From positions 1 to 10,943 of the forward strand of contig JAKAMV010000245.1 in assembly GCA_021812735.1 (NCBI GenBank): a DNA stretch of 10,943 bases. Direction: 5' to 3'. Below, in pieces: positions 4,659 to 10,943 of the stretch. Each line of letters starts with the position of its first letter. Position 1 is the first letter of the stretch. The notes beneath the pieces are model-generated. The model searched no databases. It worked only from the letters and a program-made list of their open reading frames with translations, and was not told the origin of the DNA. Origin of the DNA: Chloroflexota bacterium (GTDB taxonomy: Bacteria; Chloroflexota; Limnocylindria; Limnocylindrales; CSP1-4). A program made the translations under genes and the position numbers.

Positions 4659-6065
4659 TTGAAGCGCATCCCGCCCGCGTCGGACGACCGGGCAACCGCA
4701 CGGGCGTCGGGCGAGACGATCCACCGGGATCCGCGCGAAGCCCGGCTGGCGGGTCGCGCCCTGCGCCGGCAGGTCGCGCGGTCGGCGCATGCCCCGTGGG
4801 TTCCGCCGCCCGACCGGCCGGACCCGGTTTCCCTCCTCGAGAGGCAGGACGCGACTCGGGTCCCCGAGCTGGTGCCGATCCGGTACGGTCGGATGCTTGC
4901 CTCCCCGTTCGGCTTCCTGCGGGGCTCGGCGGTCGTGATGGCCTCCGATCTCGCCCACACGCCCGTGACGGGTCTGACCACCCAGGTCTGCGGGGACGCC
5001 CACCTCTCGAACTTCGGGATGTTCGCCTCGCCCGAGCGGGATCTCGTGTTCGACGTCAACGACTTCGACGAGACCCTCCATGGGCCCTGGGAATGGGACG
5101 TGAAGCGGCTGGCGGCCAGCGGCGCGGTGGCGGCCAGGGCCGCTGGCCTCTCCCGGCTCGACACCCGCGCGGTCGCGCAAGCCGCTGTGCGGTCGTATCG
5201 GATGCACATGCACGCGCTCGCGAGCCTCACGGCCCTGGCGCTCTGGTACCGGCGCATCGACGCCACAGACATCGCCGCCGACCGGCGCAGCGGGCGCCTG
5301 CTCAGGGGATTCCTCAAGGCGGCCCGCCGCCATCGCGACGAGAACGCCAGTGCCCGTCTCCTCGGGAGGGTCAGGGGACGCCTGCAGTTCGTCGACGATC
5401 CCCCTCTTGTCACTCACGCGCTGGCGACGACCGAGGAGTCCCAGGCGATCCAGGAGATGTTCGCGGCCTACGCGCGCGGCCTACGGTATGACTGGCGAGT
5501 CCTCCTCGACCGTTACGAGGTCGTGGACGTGGCGCGCAAGGTCGTGGGCGTCGGCAGCGTCGGCACCCGGACCTTCGTCGTCCTCCTGGTGGCGAACCGC
5601 AGCGCCGCTGATCCGCTCATCCTCCAGCTCAAGGAGGCGGACGCCTCCGTGCTCGAACCCCACCTCGGGACGAGCCCTCTCCGATCGCATGCCGAGCGGG
5701 TCGTCGACGGCCAACGCGTGATGCAGTCGGTCAGCGACGTCTTCCTTGGCTGGAGCCGCAGCCCGTTGACCGGCAGGGACTACTACTGGCGGCAACTCTG
5801 GGACTGGAAGGGCTCGGCCGTGATCAACTCGATGCGTCTCGAAGAGCTCACGTTCTACGTCAGCCTCTGCGGGCGGGCGCTGGCCCTGGCGCACGCGCGC
5901 GGCGGAGATCGGCTCGGCATCGCGGGCTACCTGGGCACTTCGGATGCCTTCGACCGCGCGATCGCGGACTTCGCCGAAGCGTACGCCGAGCAGACGGACC
6001 GCGACTACGCCGCACTCGTCACGGCTGTGAAACACGGACGGATCAAGGCCGAACCCGGGGTCTGA
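4659..6065 (+). CDS. DUF2252 family protein (kinase-like fold)
   Basis: From the TTG at 4659 the protein is 468 residues, close to the usual length of DUF2252/COG4320 proteins. That start has GAGG six bases upstream. An ATG at 4515 would overlap the previous gene by 62 bases and add a low-complexity leader, so it is less likely. Diagnostic blocks are RMLASPFGFLRGSA, then CGDAHLSNFG (Asp113, His115, Asn118) and NDFDE (134-138). These resemble the catalytic and metal loops of aminoglycoside-phosphotransferase-like kinases. Further on, GVGSVGTR (297-304) and LQLKEAD (Lys325) resemble a glycine loop and ATP-binding lysine, placed after the catalytic part. The substrate is unknown. It is followed by the aquaporin gene after 72 bases and is probably co-transcribed with it. 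Confidence 0.85.
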   Translation: MKRIPPASDDRATARASGETIHRDPREARLAGRALRRQVARSAHAPWVPPPDRPDPVSLLERQDATRVPELVPIRYGRMLASPFGFLRGSAVVMASDLAHTPVTGLTTQVCGDAHLSNFGMFASPERDLVFDVNDFDETLHGPWEWDVKRLAASGAVAARAAGLSRLDTRAVAQAAVRSYRMHMHALASLTALALWYRRIDATDIAADRRSGRLLRGFLKAARRHRDENASARLLGRVRGRLQFVDDPPLVTHALATTEESQAIQEMFAAYARGLRYDWRVLLDRYEVVDVARKVVGVGSVGTRTFVVLLVANRSAADPLILQLKEADASVLEPHLGTSPLRSHAERVVDGQRVMQSVSDVFLGWSRSPLTGRDYYWRQLWDWKGSAVINSMRLEELTFYVSLCGRALALAHARGGDRLGIAGYLGTSDAFDRAIADFAEAYAEQTDRDYAALVTAVKHGRIKAEPGV

Positions 6066-6137
6066 CGGGCTCCGGACCTGCGTCCCGGCACCGGGTGCGC
6101 AGCGGGCCCCCACGAAGCCGCCACAGGGAGAGCGCTG

Positions 6138-7079
6138 ATGAGCAACCAGGCGCCACCGATCGAGGAGCAGGGCCGGGCACCCGCCGGGAGCCCGCGAGCA
6201 GCCACCCGGGTCCCGGGACCGTCAGAGTTCGGCCGGGGACTCGACCAACGCCACTTCGACTTCACGGATGCGCAGTACGAGTGGCGCCGCCTGTTCGCCG
6301 AGGCGCTCGGGACCTTCTTCCTGGTCCTGGTCGCCGTGGGCGGCGGGATGGTCAACGCCAGGTTCGGCGGCACCGTGCTCCCCCTGACCGCCCAGGTCAC
6401 CGCGCCGGGCCTGATGGTCGGGGCGATCATCCTGTTCATGGGCGCGGTCTCGGGGGCGCACCTCAACCCCGGAGTCAGCCTCGCGTTCGCGCTGCGCGGC
6501 GATTTCCCGTGGCGCCGCGTGCCCGCGTACATCGTCGCCCAGTTCGCCGGTGCCGTCCTCGCCACCCTGCTGCTCGAGGCCCTGCTCGGTCGACAGGGGA
6601 CCGCCGGCCTCACCTTGCCCGGGCCCGGGATCAGCGAGCCGACGGCGATGGCCTGGGAGGTCGTGCTCAGCGTGGGGCTCGTCAGCACGATCCTGGGCAC
6701 GTCCTCGGGGGCCCAGAACATCGGCCCCATGAACGCCATCGGCGTGGCGAGTTACATCGTGCTCGCGGGCCTGTTCGGCGCCCCGGTCAGCGGCGCCTCG
6801 ATGAACGTGGCTCGCTCGCTTGGCCCGGCGCTGGTGCTGGGAGACACGACGGCCTGGTGGGTCTACCTCGTCGGACCGCTCGCCGGCGCCGTCATCGCCG
6901 CCGGCATCGCCTACGTCCTGCGTGGTCCGGGTGGGGGGTTCTACGGCACCAAGGCGGCCGCCGGCACGCTCGGCTGGCTGTGGCGGCCCGGGCCGATCGA
7001 GACCGCGGTCCCCGGCACGCCGGAGGAAGCCAGTGCGCAGGGGGACGCCATGCCGCCTGCCCGCTCGCGACGAGAGTGA
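6138..7079 (+). CDS. MIP/aquaporin-family channel with altered NPA motifs
   Basis: This 313-residue membrane protein has a hydrophilic N-terminal extension of about 48 residues, then six hydrophobic segments (about 50-72, 85-105, 128-150, 170-188, 200-215 and 238-262). The two signature half-helices are present as SGAHLNPGVS (NPG at 110-112) and SGASMNVARSLGP (NVA at 223-225). Both differ from the canonical NPA, but the selectivity Arg226 is kept. MIP channels pass water, glycerol or small neutral solutes; these substitutions are inside the range of divergent bacterial members, so the solute cannot be assigned. A ribosome site GGGAGAG precedes the ATG. It follows DUF2252 closely on the same strand. 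A piece of this gene (6320-6360) recurs after the H+-ATPase. Confidence 0.9.
   Translation: MSNQAPPIEEQGRAPAGSPRAATRVPGPSEFGRGLDQRHFDFTDAQYEWRRLFAEALGTFFLVLVAVGGGMVNARFGGTVLPLTAQVTAPGLMVGAIILFMGAVSGAHLNPGVSLAFALRGDFPWRRVPAYIVAQFAGAVLATLLLEALLGRQGTAGLTLPGPGISEPTAMAWEVVLSVGLVSTILGTSSGAQNIGPMNAIGVASYIVLAGLFGAPVSGASMNVARSLGPALVLGDTTAWWVYLVGPLAGAVIAAGIAYVLRGPGGGFYGTKAAAGTLGWLWRPGPIETAVPGTPEEASAQGDAMPPARSRRE
6320..6360 (+). repeat. Aquaporin-internal segment duplicated at 10591-10631
   Basis: This segment of the aquaporin gene matches 10591-10631 at 36 of 41 positions, with the last 29 bases (6332-6360) matching at 28. It encodes the AVGGGMVNA region of the first transmembrane helix. The match is too long to be chance and implies a duplicated or recombined gene fragment. 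Confidence 0.75.
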
Positions 7080-7139
7080 CCGTCGACCGCCGCGCAACGG
7101 GCCCACCAGGCGCTCGTCTCGGTCTCTGGTGTCAACCTG

Positions 7140-7183
7140 CATGACAGACCGTCATGACGCCGTGGCGCGGTGGGCGACACACT
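7140..7183 (+). promoter_or_regulatory. Palindromic promoter/operator module, copy 4
   Basis: The dyad CATGACAGACCGTCATG (7140-7156, one arm mismatch) overlaps a -35-like ATGACG (7154-7159), followed by an 18-base spacer and CACACT (7178-7183). The predicted start near 7190 lies about 35 bases before the GTG at 7226. The ATG at 7154 lies inside the -35 element and cannot be the start of a transcript made from this promoter. Confidence 0.6.
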
Positions 7184-7213
7184 CGCGAGCGATCGCGCGC
7201 ACGGTCGGCAGAC

Positions 7214-7403
7214 CCGGAGAAGGGCGTGACGCCGTCGCCGCACGAGTCGCGCGCGACCGGGATTCTGCGACCGATCGTGTTCGGCGGGAACGACGGTCTG
7301 GTGAGCAACCTCGCCCTGGTCATGGGCGTGGCCGGCGCGGCTCCGGCGCCCGGGGTCATCGTCCTCGCCGGCATCCAACTGGCCATCGCGCAGCAGATCA
7401 CCG
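7214..7403 (+). repeat. Direct repeat copy 1 (VIT1-MFS junction)
   Basis: This 190-base segment aligns without gaps to 10754-10943, with nine differences (about 95 percent identity). It covers the VIT1-type N-terminal coding region and crosses into the MFS-type sequence. The right boundary is not known because copy 2 runs off the window. Confidence 0.9.
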
Positions 7404-7958
7404 GCATCAACACGGTCATCTATTACGCACCGACGATCCTGAGCTTGGCCGGTTTCTCGTCCGCGTCGGTGGCCATCCCGGCCAGCGTCGGCGTCGGAAT
7501 CGTCAACGTCCTCCTGACGCTGGTGGCCATGCGGCTGATCGACCGGGTGGGCAGGCGACCGCTCCTGTTGGCGAGCCTGGCCAGGATGGCGCCAGGTCTG
7601 TTCGTGTTGCGGCTGGCGTTCGCGGGTCCGCAACTGGCTGGTAGCCTTGGGTGGATCGCGCTGATCGGCCTCATGACGTACGTCGGGTTTTTGCCCTGGG
7701 ACCTGGTCCGGAGTTCTGGCTGATGCTGTCGGAGATCTACCCACTGCGTCCGAGGTCGGGCCATGAGCGTCAGGACGGTCGCCAACTGGAGCGCCAACCT
7801 GAGCGTGGCGTTGTCGTTCCTGACGCTCACGCAGGTCCTGGGCAGGGCTCCCACGTTCTGGTTGTACGGCGTCGTCAGCATTTGGGGGCATGGGTCTTTG
7901 CCTTCTTCCTGGTTCCGGAGTCCAGGGGCGCAGCCTCGAAGCCATCGCGGCGCACTGA
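7226..7958 (+). pseudogene. VIT1/CCC1-type N-terminus joined to MFS sugar-porter C-half, broken
   Basis: The first part reads RPIVFGGNDGLVSNLALVMG, the characteristic first helix of VIT1/CCC1 iron/manganese transporters. At about 7371 it passes directly, in frame, into QLAIAQQITGINTVIYYAPT, the start of helix 7 of sugar-porter MFS proteins, and on to LIDRVGRRPLL. The remaining MFS motifs lie in changing frames: FALGPGPEFWLMLSEIYPLR in frame 1 (about 7690-7755), MSVRTVANWSANL to FWLYGVVSI in frame 2 (about 7763-7883), AWVFAFFLVPESRG in frame 1 (about 7888-7925), and GRSLEAIAAH plus a stop (7926-7958) in frame 3. At least four shifts are needed. The start is taken at GTG 7226, behind GGAGA. Neither half could be a complete transporter. 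Confidence 0.75.
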
Positions 7959-8010
7959 CGAGCCGGGGGTCATCTGCGGGCGTTGTGAATGCACCGCTGC
8001 TTTCGACCGG

Positions 8011-8024
8011 GCCTCGGCCGAGGC
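8011..8024. repeat. 14-base palindrome ahead of the H+-ATPase ribosome site
   Basis: GCCTCGGCCGAGGC is a perfect palindrome ending four bases before the AAAGGA ribosome site of the ATPase gene. As RNA it would form a 5-bp stem with a 4-base loop. It could be an operator or a translation-modulating hairpin, but short GC palindromes are common in such DNA. Confidence 0.35.
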
Positions 8025-8039
8025 AGGAAAGGACTCGGG

Positions 8040-10595
8040 GTGGTTGCCATAAAGTCAAGTGCAGACGTGCCGGAGACGAAGCCGGGACCCACGCCCACGG
8101 CTCCCGCGCCGACCACGCCCGAGTCCAAGGATGATCTGAAGTCCCTGCCCCTGGCCGAAGTAGAGAGGAAGTTGGGGTCGTCCCCGCACGGCCTCACCGG
8201 GGCCGAGGCGCAGAAACGTCTGACGCAGTACGGGCCCAACGAGATCGAGGAGAAGGCCGCCAATCCGCTCCTGAAGTTCCTCACCTACTTCTGGGGCCCC
8301 ATCCCCTGGATGATCGAAGCGGCCGTCGTCCTGTCGGCGATCGCCCAGCACTGGCCGGACTTCGTCATCATCCTCGTCCTGCTCCTGGCCAACGCCGTTG
8401 TCGGGTTCTGGGAGGAGCACCAGGCGGGCAACGCGATCGCCGCCCTGGAGGCAAAGCTTGCGATCGAGGCGCGGGTGATGCGGGACGGGAGGTGGACCAC
8501 CGCGGCGGCGCGTGAGCTGGTGCCGGGCGACGTCATCCGCGTGCGTCTGGGCGACATCGTGCCCGCGGACGCCCGCCTGCTGACGGGCGACCCGATCGAG
8601 GTGGACCAATCAGCGCTGACGGGCGAGTCACTGCCCGCCACCCGCGCGCCCGGCGAGGCGGTGTTCTCGGGCTCGATCGTGCGCCAGGGCGAGATCGACG
8701 CGATGGTGTACGCCACGGGGGCGGACACCTACTTCGGCAAGACCGCGCAGCTGGTGCAGGAGGCCCGGACCATCAGCCACTTCCAGCGCGCGGTGCTCAA
8801 GATCGGCGACTACCTGATCGTCCTCGCGCTGCTCCTGGTGGCCCTGATCATCCTCGCCGCTCTCTTCCGCGGCGACCCCCTGCTCACCACGCTGCAGTTC
8901 GCCCTGGTGCTGACCGTGGCCGCGATCCCCGTCGCGATGCCGACGGTGCTGTCGGTGACCATGGCGGTCGGCGCGCGCCAGATCGCCAGGCTGGAGGCGA
9001 TCGTGACCCGCCTGGCGGCGATCGAGGAGCTGGCGGGCGTGGACGTGCTGTGCGCGGACAAGACGGGCACGCTGACCCAGAACAAGCTCACGCTGGGGGA
9101 TCCCTTCAGCGTGGGCGGGATCCCTGCCGACGAGGTCATCCTCTGCGCGGCGCTGGCCTCGCGCGCGGAGGACAAGGACACCATCGACCTGGCCGTGTTG
9201 GGGGGCCTGCGGGACGATCAGGCACTGGCGGGCTACGAGGTGCTCCGCTTCCAGCCGTTCGACCCGGTCAACAAGCGCACCGAGGCCACCGTGCAGGGCC
9301 CCGGCGGCACGCAGCTCCAGGTGGCCAAGGGGGCGCCACAGGTGATCCTGGAGATGTCGACCAACGCGGCCCAGGTGCAGCCTGCCATCGAGCAGGCGGT
9401 CGACAGGTTCGCGGCACGCGGGTTCCGATCCCTGGGGGTGGCCCGGGCAGACCACGATGGCGCGTGGCAGTTCCTGGGCGTCCTGCCCCTGTTCGACCCG
9501 CCCCGGGACGATGCCCGGTCGACGATCGCGACCGCCGGCCAGATGGGCGTGAAGATCAAGATGTTGACGGGCGACGCCCTGGCCATCGCCCAGGAGACCG
9601 CCAAGAAACTGGGGATGGGCTCGAACATCCTCGACGCCAGTGGCTTCGGGGATACGAAGCACCACGAGACGGCGCAGCTCGCGGTCTCGATCGAGAAGGC
9701 CGACGGCTTCGCCCAGGTGTTCCCCGAGCACAAGTTCCACATAGTGGATGTCCTCCAGCAGCGCGGCCACATCGTCGGGATGACGGGCGACGGGGTGAAC
9801 GACGCCCCCGCCCTCAAGAAGGCCGACTGCGGCATCGCCGTCTCGGGCGCGACGGATGCGGCGCGTGCCGCGGCATCGATCGTGCTGCTGACGCCCGGCC
9901 TCTCCGTGGTCATCGACGCGATGAAGGAGAGCCGCCGCATCTTTCAGCGGATGAACAGCTACGCGATCTACCGCATCGCCGAGACGCTGCGCGTCCTGCT
10001 GTTCATGACGTTGTCGATCCTGGTCTTCAACTTCTACCCGGTCACCGCGGTCATGATCGTGATGCTGGCGCTCCTCAACGACGGCGCCATCCTGTCCATC
10101 GCGTACGACAACGTCCACTACAGGCACAAGCCCGAGGCCTGGAACATGCGCATGGTGCTCGGAGTCGCCTCGGTGCTGGGCGTCACCGGAGTCGTCTCCG
10201 CCTTCGGCCTGTTCTACCTCGGTGAGCGCGTCTTCGACCTCGCTCGGGCCGACATCCAGACCCTGATGTACCTGAAGCTGTCCGTTGCAGGCCACCTGAC
10301 GATCTTTCTCACCCGCGCACGTGGCCCGTTCTGGTCGCTGCCACACCCCTCCCGGGTCCTGCTCGTGGCAGTCCTGGGCACGCAGCTCGTGGCGACGCTG
10401 ATCGCGGTCTACGGGGTGTTCATGGCGCCGCTCGGCTGGGGCTGGGCGCTGTTCGTCTGGGGTTACGCACTGGTGTGGTTCCTGGTCAATGACCGCGTCA
10501 AGCTGCTGGCCTATCGGATCCTGGATCCCGCCGGCGCCCCGTTGCTGGGCAGGCAGCCGCCCGATCGGACCCCGCAGATTGCCGCACAGGCCTAG
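8040..10595 (+). CDS. Type IIIA P-type H+-transporting ATPase
   Basis: This 851-residue plasma-membrane proton pump couples ATP hydrolysis to H+ export. Visible elements in order: cation-ATPase N-terminal domain (about 45-80), actuator loop TGES (194-197), M4 IPVAMPTVLSVTMAVGA, phosphorylation site DKTGTLT (Asp340), FDPVNKRTEA and KGAP (430-433) of the nucleotide domain, TGD (510-512), and the hinge TGDGVNDAP (582-590). The M6 motif LLNDGAILSIAYD carries Asp681, at the place of the essential proton-carrying Asp of plant and fungal pumps. About ten transmembrane helices are present, with no long C-terminal autoinhibitory domain. GTG at 8040 is chosen because AAAGGA lies six bases upstream; an in-frame ATG at 7989 lacks a site and would add 17 unlikely residues. 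The gene is intact, unlike its flanks. The stop codon lies inside an aquaporin-derived repeat. Confidence 0.95.
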   Translation: MVAIKSSADVPETKPGPTPTAPAPTTPESKDDLKSLPLAEVERKLGSSPHGLTGAEAQKRLTQYGPNEIEEKAANPLLKFLTYFWGPIPWMIEAAVVLSAIAQHWPDFVIILVLLLANAVVGFWEEHQAGNAIAALEAKLAIEARVMRDGRWTTAAARELVPGDVIRVRLGDIVPADARLLTGDPIEVDQSALTGESLPATRAPGEAVFSGSIVRQGEIDAMVYATGADTYFGKTAQLVQEARTISHFQRAVLKIGDYLIVLALLLVALIILAALFRGDPLLTTLQFALVLTVAAIPVAMPTVLSVTMAVGARQIARLEAIVTRLAAIEELAGVDVLCADKTGTLTQNKLTLGDPFSVGGIPADEVILCAALASRAEDKDTIDLAVLGGLRDDQALAGYEVLRFQPFDPVNKRTEATVQGPGGTQLQVAKGAPQVILEMSTNAAQVQPAIEQAVDRFAARGFRSLGVARADHDGAWQFLGVLPLFDPPRDDARSTIATAGQMGVKIKMLTGDALAIAQETAKKLGMGSNILDASGFGDTKHHETAQLAVSIEKADGFAQVFPEHKFHIVDVLQQRGHIVGMTGDGVNDAPALKKADCGIAVSGATDAARAAASIVLLTPGLSVVIDAMKESRRIFQRMNSYAIYRIAETLRVLLFMTLSILVFNFYPVTAVMIVMLALLNDGAILSIAYDNVHYRHKPEAWNMRMVLGVASVLGVTGVVSAFGLFYLGERVFDLARADIQTLMYLKLSVAGHLTIFLTRARGPFWSLPHPSRVLLVAVLGTQLVATLIAVYGVFMAPLGWGWALFVWGYALVWFLVNDRVKLLAYRILDPAGAPLLGRQPPDRTPQIAAQA

Positions 10596-10631
10596 TCCTC
10601 ACCGCCGTGGGCCGCGGGATGGTCAACGCCA
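10591..10631 (+). repeat. Aquaporin gene fragment abutting the H+-ATPase stop
   Basis: This segment matches 6320-6360 of the aquaporin gene at 36 of 41 bases, with 28 of 29 in the core (10603-10631). The ATPase stop TAG (10593-10595) lies within it. No further aquaporin sequence is obvious on either side, so only a scar of the gene remains, in the correct order before a VIT1-type segment just as at 6138-7403. Confidence 0.7.
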
Positions 10632-10675
10632 CCGGGACCGCTCGCGACGGCGTACGCAGGAGTCCGGAGGTCTCG

Positions 10676-10943
10676 ATGCCCGGTGACGAGGCGCCCACCC
10701 CCCGTCCGAGCCCGCTCGCCGCGGTCGCCACGCTCATCGAAGGGCGCCGCATACCGGAGAAGGGCGTGACGCCGTCGCCGCACGAGTCGCGCGCCACCGG
10801 GGTCCTGCGACCGATCGTGTTCGGCGGGAACGACGGGCTGGTGAGCAACCTCGCCCTGGTCATGGGCGTGGCCGGCGCGGCTCCCGCGCCCGGGGTCATC
10901 GTCCTCGTGGGTATCTAACTGGCCATCGCGCAGCAGATCACCG
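10676..10943 (+). pseudogene. Second VIT1-MFS chimera, stopped by a nonsense codon and cut by the window edge
   Basis: ATG at 10676 has GGAGG five bases upstream. The frame encodes a hydrophilic leader (MPGDEAPTPRPSPL) and the VIT1-type first helix RPIVFGGNDGLVSNLALVMG, then stops at TAA 10916-10918 after 80 residues. The stop corresponds to CAA (Gln) in the copy at 7214-7403, a C-to-T change. Sequence after it is still the MFS segment (LAIAQQIT). This copy retains what looks like the natural N-terminal leader that copy 1 lacks. The rest lies outside the window. Confidence 0.65.
10754..10943 (+). repeat. Direct repeat copy 2 (VIT1-MFS junction)
   Basis: This is the gap-free partner of 7214-7403 at a constant offset of 3540 bases, with nine substitutions. 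The last 27 bases are identical and the window ends inside the repeat. Left of 10754 the copies diverge abruptly. Confidence 0.9.

Noticed and set aside
7154..7225. ATG at 7154 as the start of the VIT1-MFS frame
   Set aside because: The ATG lies in the -35 part of promoter module copy 4, upstream of the predicted transcription start; the leader it adds does not match copy 2.
6941..7945. 334-residue minus-strand open frame
   Set aside because: It crosses the aquaporin end and the VIT1-MFS remnant in antisense and has low-complexity shadow composition.
8628..10346. 572-residue minus-strand open frame
   Set aside because: It is antisense to the intact H+-ATPase and is rich in His, Arg, Gln and Asp, as expected for a shadow frame in GC-rich DNA; no domain is visible.
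1..10943. tRNA, rRNA, CRISPR array, transposase or integrase
   Set aside because: None was recognised by eye on either strand; no repeated spacer pattern, no transposase motifs and no clear attachment sites despite the rearranged right half.

Overview
This is a very GC-rich bacterial window with strong Shine-Dalgarno signals, including one near-complete match to the 16S 3' end at 179-190. GTG starts, short intergenic gaps and the family mix (PRC-barrel, SHOCT, DUF2252, aquaporin, plant/fungal-type P-type H+-ATPase) suggest a soil or subsurface Chloroflexota or Actinomycetota genome. That assignment rests on gene content only; no marker gene is present.

Layout. 1-603 (+): an unassigned lead-in and a frame-broken DinB-like gene. 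608-1876 (-): a compact operon-like run read right to left, consisting of a SHOCT membrane protein, a 28-residue single-helix peptide, a zinc-ribbon protein and a YvlD/phage-holin-IV-like membrane protein. 1877-2268: a non-coding stretch with two copies of a palindromic promoter module and a long inverted repeat. 2269-3054 (-): an orphan OmpR/PhoB-type response regulator whose receiver domain has lost key residues. 3055-3399: a divergent intergenic region with a third promoter module. 3400-7079 (+): PRC-barrel protein, two tiny coupled genes, a DUF2252 kinase-like protein and an atypical aquaporin. 7140-7183: a fourth promoter module, then (7226-7958) a broken chimera joining the start of a VIT1/CCC1-type transporter to the second half of an MFS sugar porter. 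8040-10595 (+): an intact type IIIA P-type H+-ATPase. 10591-10943: a fragment of the aquaporin gene followed by a second, 95 percent identical copy of the VIT1-MFS junction region, running off the window.

Two things stand out. First, four sites share an oriented module: a CATGAC-NN-ACCGTCATGAC dyad whose last half overlaps a -35-like ATGAC(G/A), then a 17-18 base spacer and a -10-like CACA(C/G)T. The copies lie ahead of the SHOCT operon, a structured non-coding stretch, the PRC-barrel run and the VIT1-MFS remnant. They look like one regulon, with the atypical response regulator sitting among them. Second, the right half is a mosaic of transporter gene pieces duplicated around the H+-ATPase.

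Functionally the intact genes point to envelope and ion or water homeostasis under stress (proton pump, MIP channel, small membrane proteins, PRC-barrel). This is inferred from family knowledge and neighbourhood, not shown directly.
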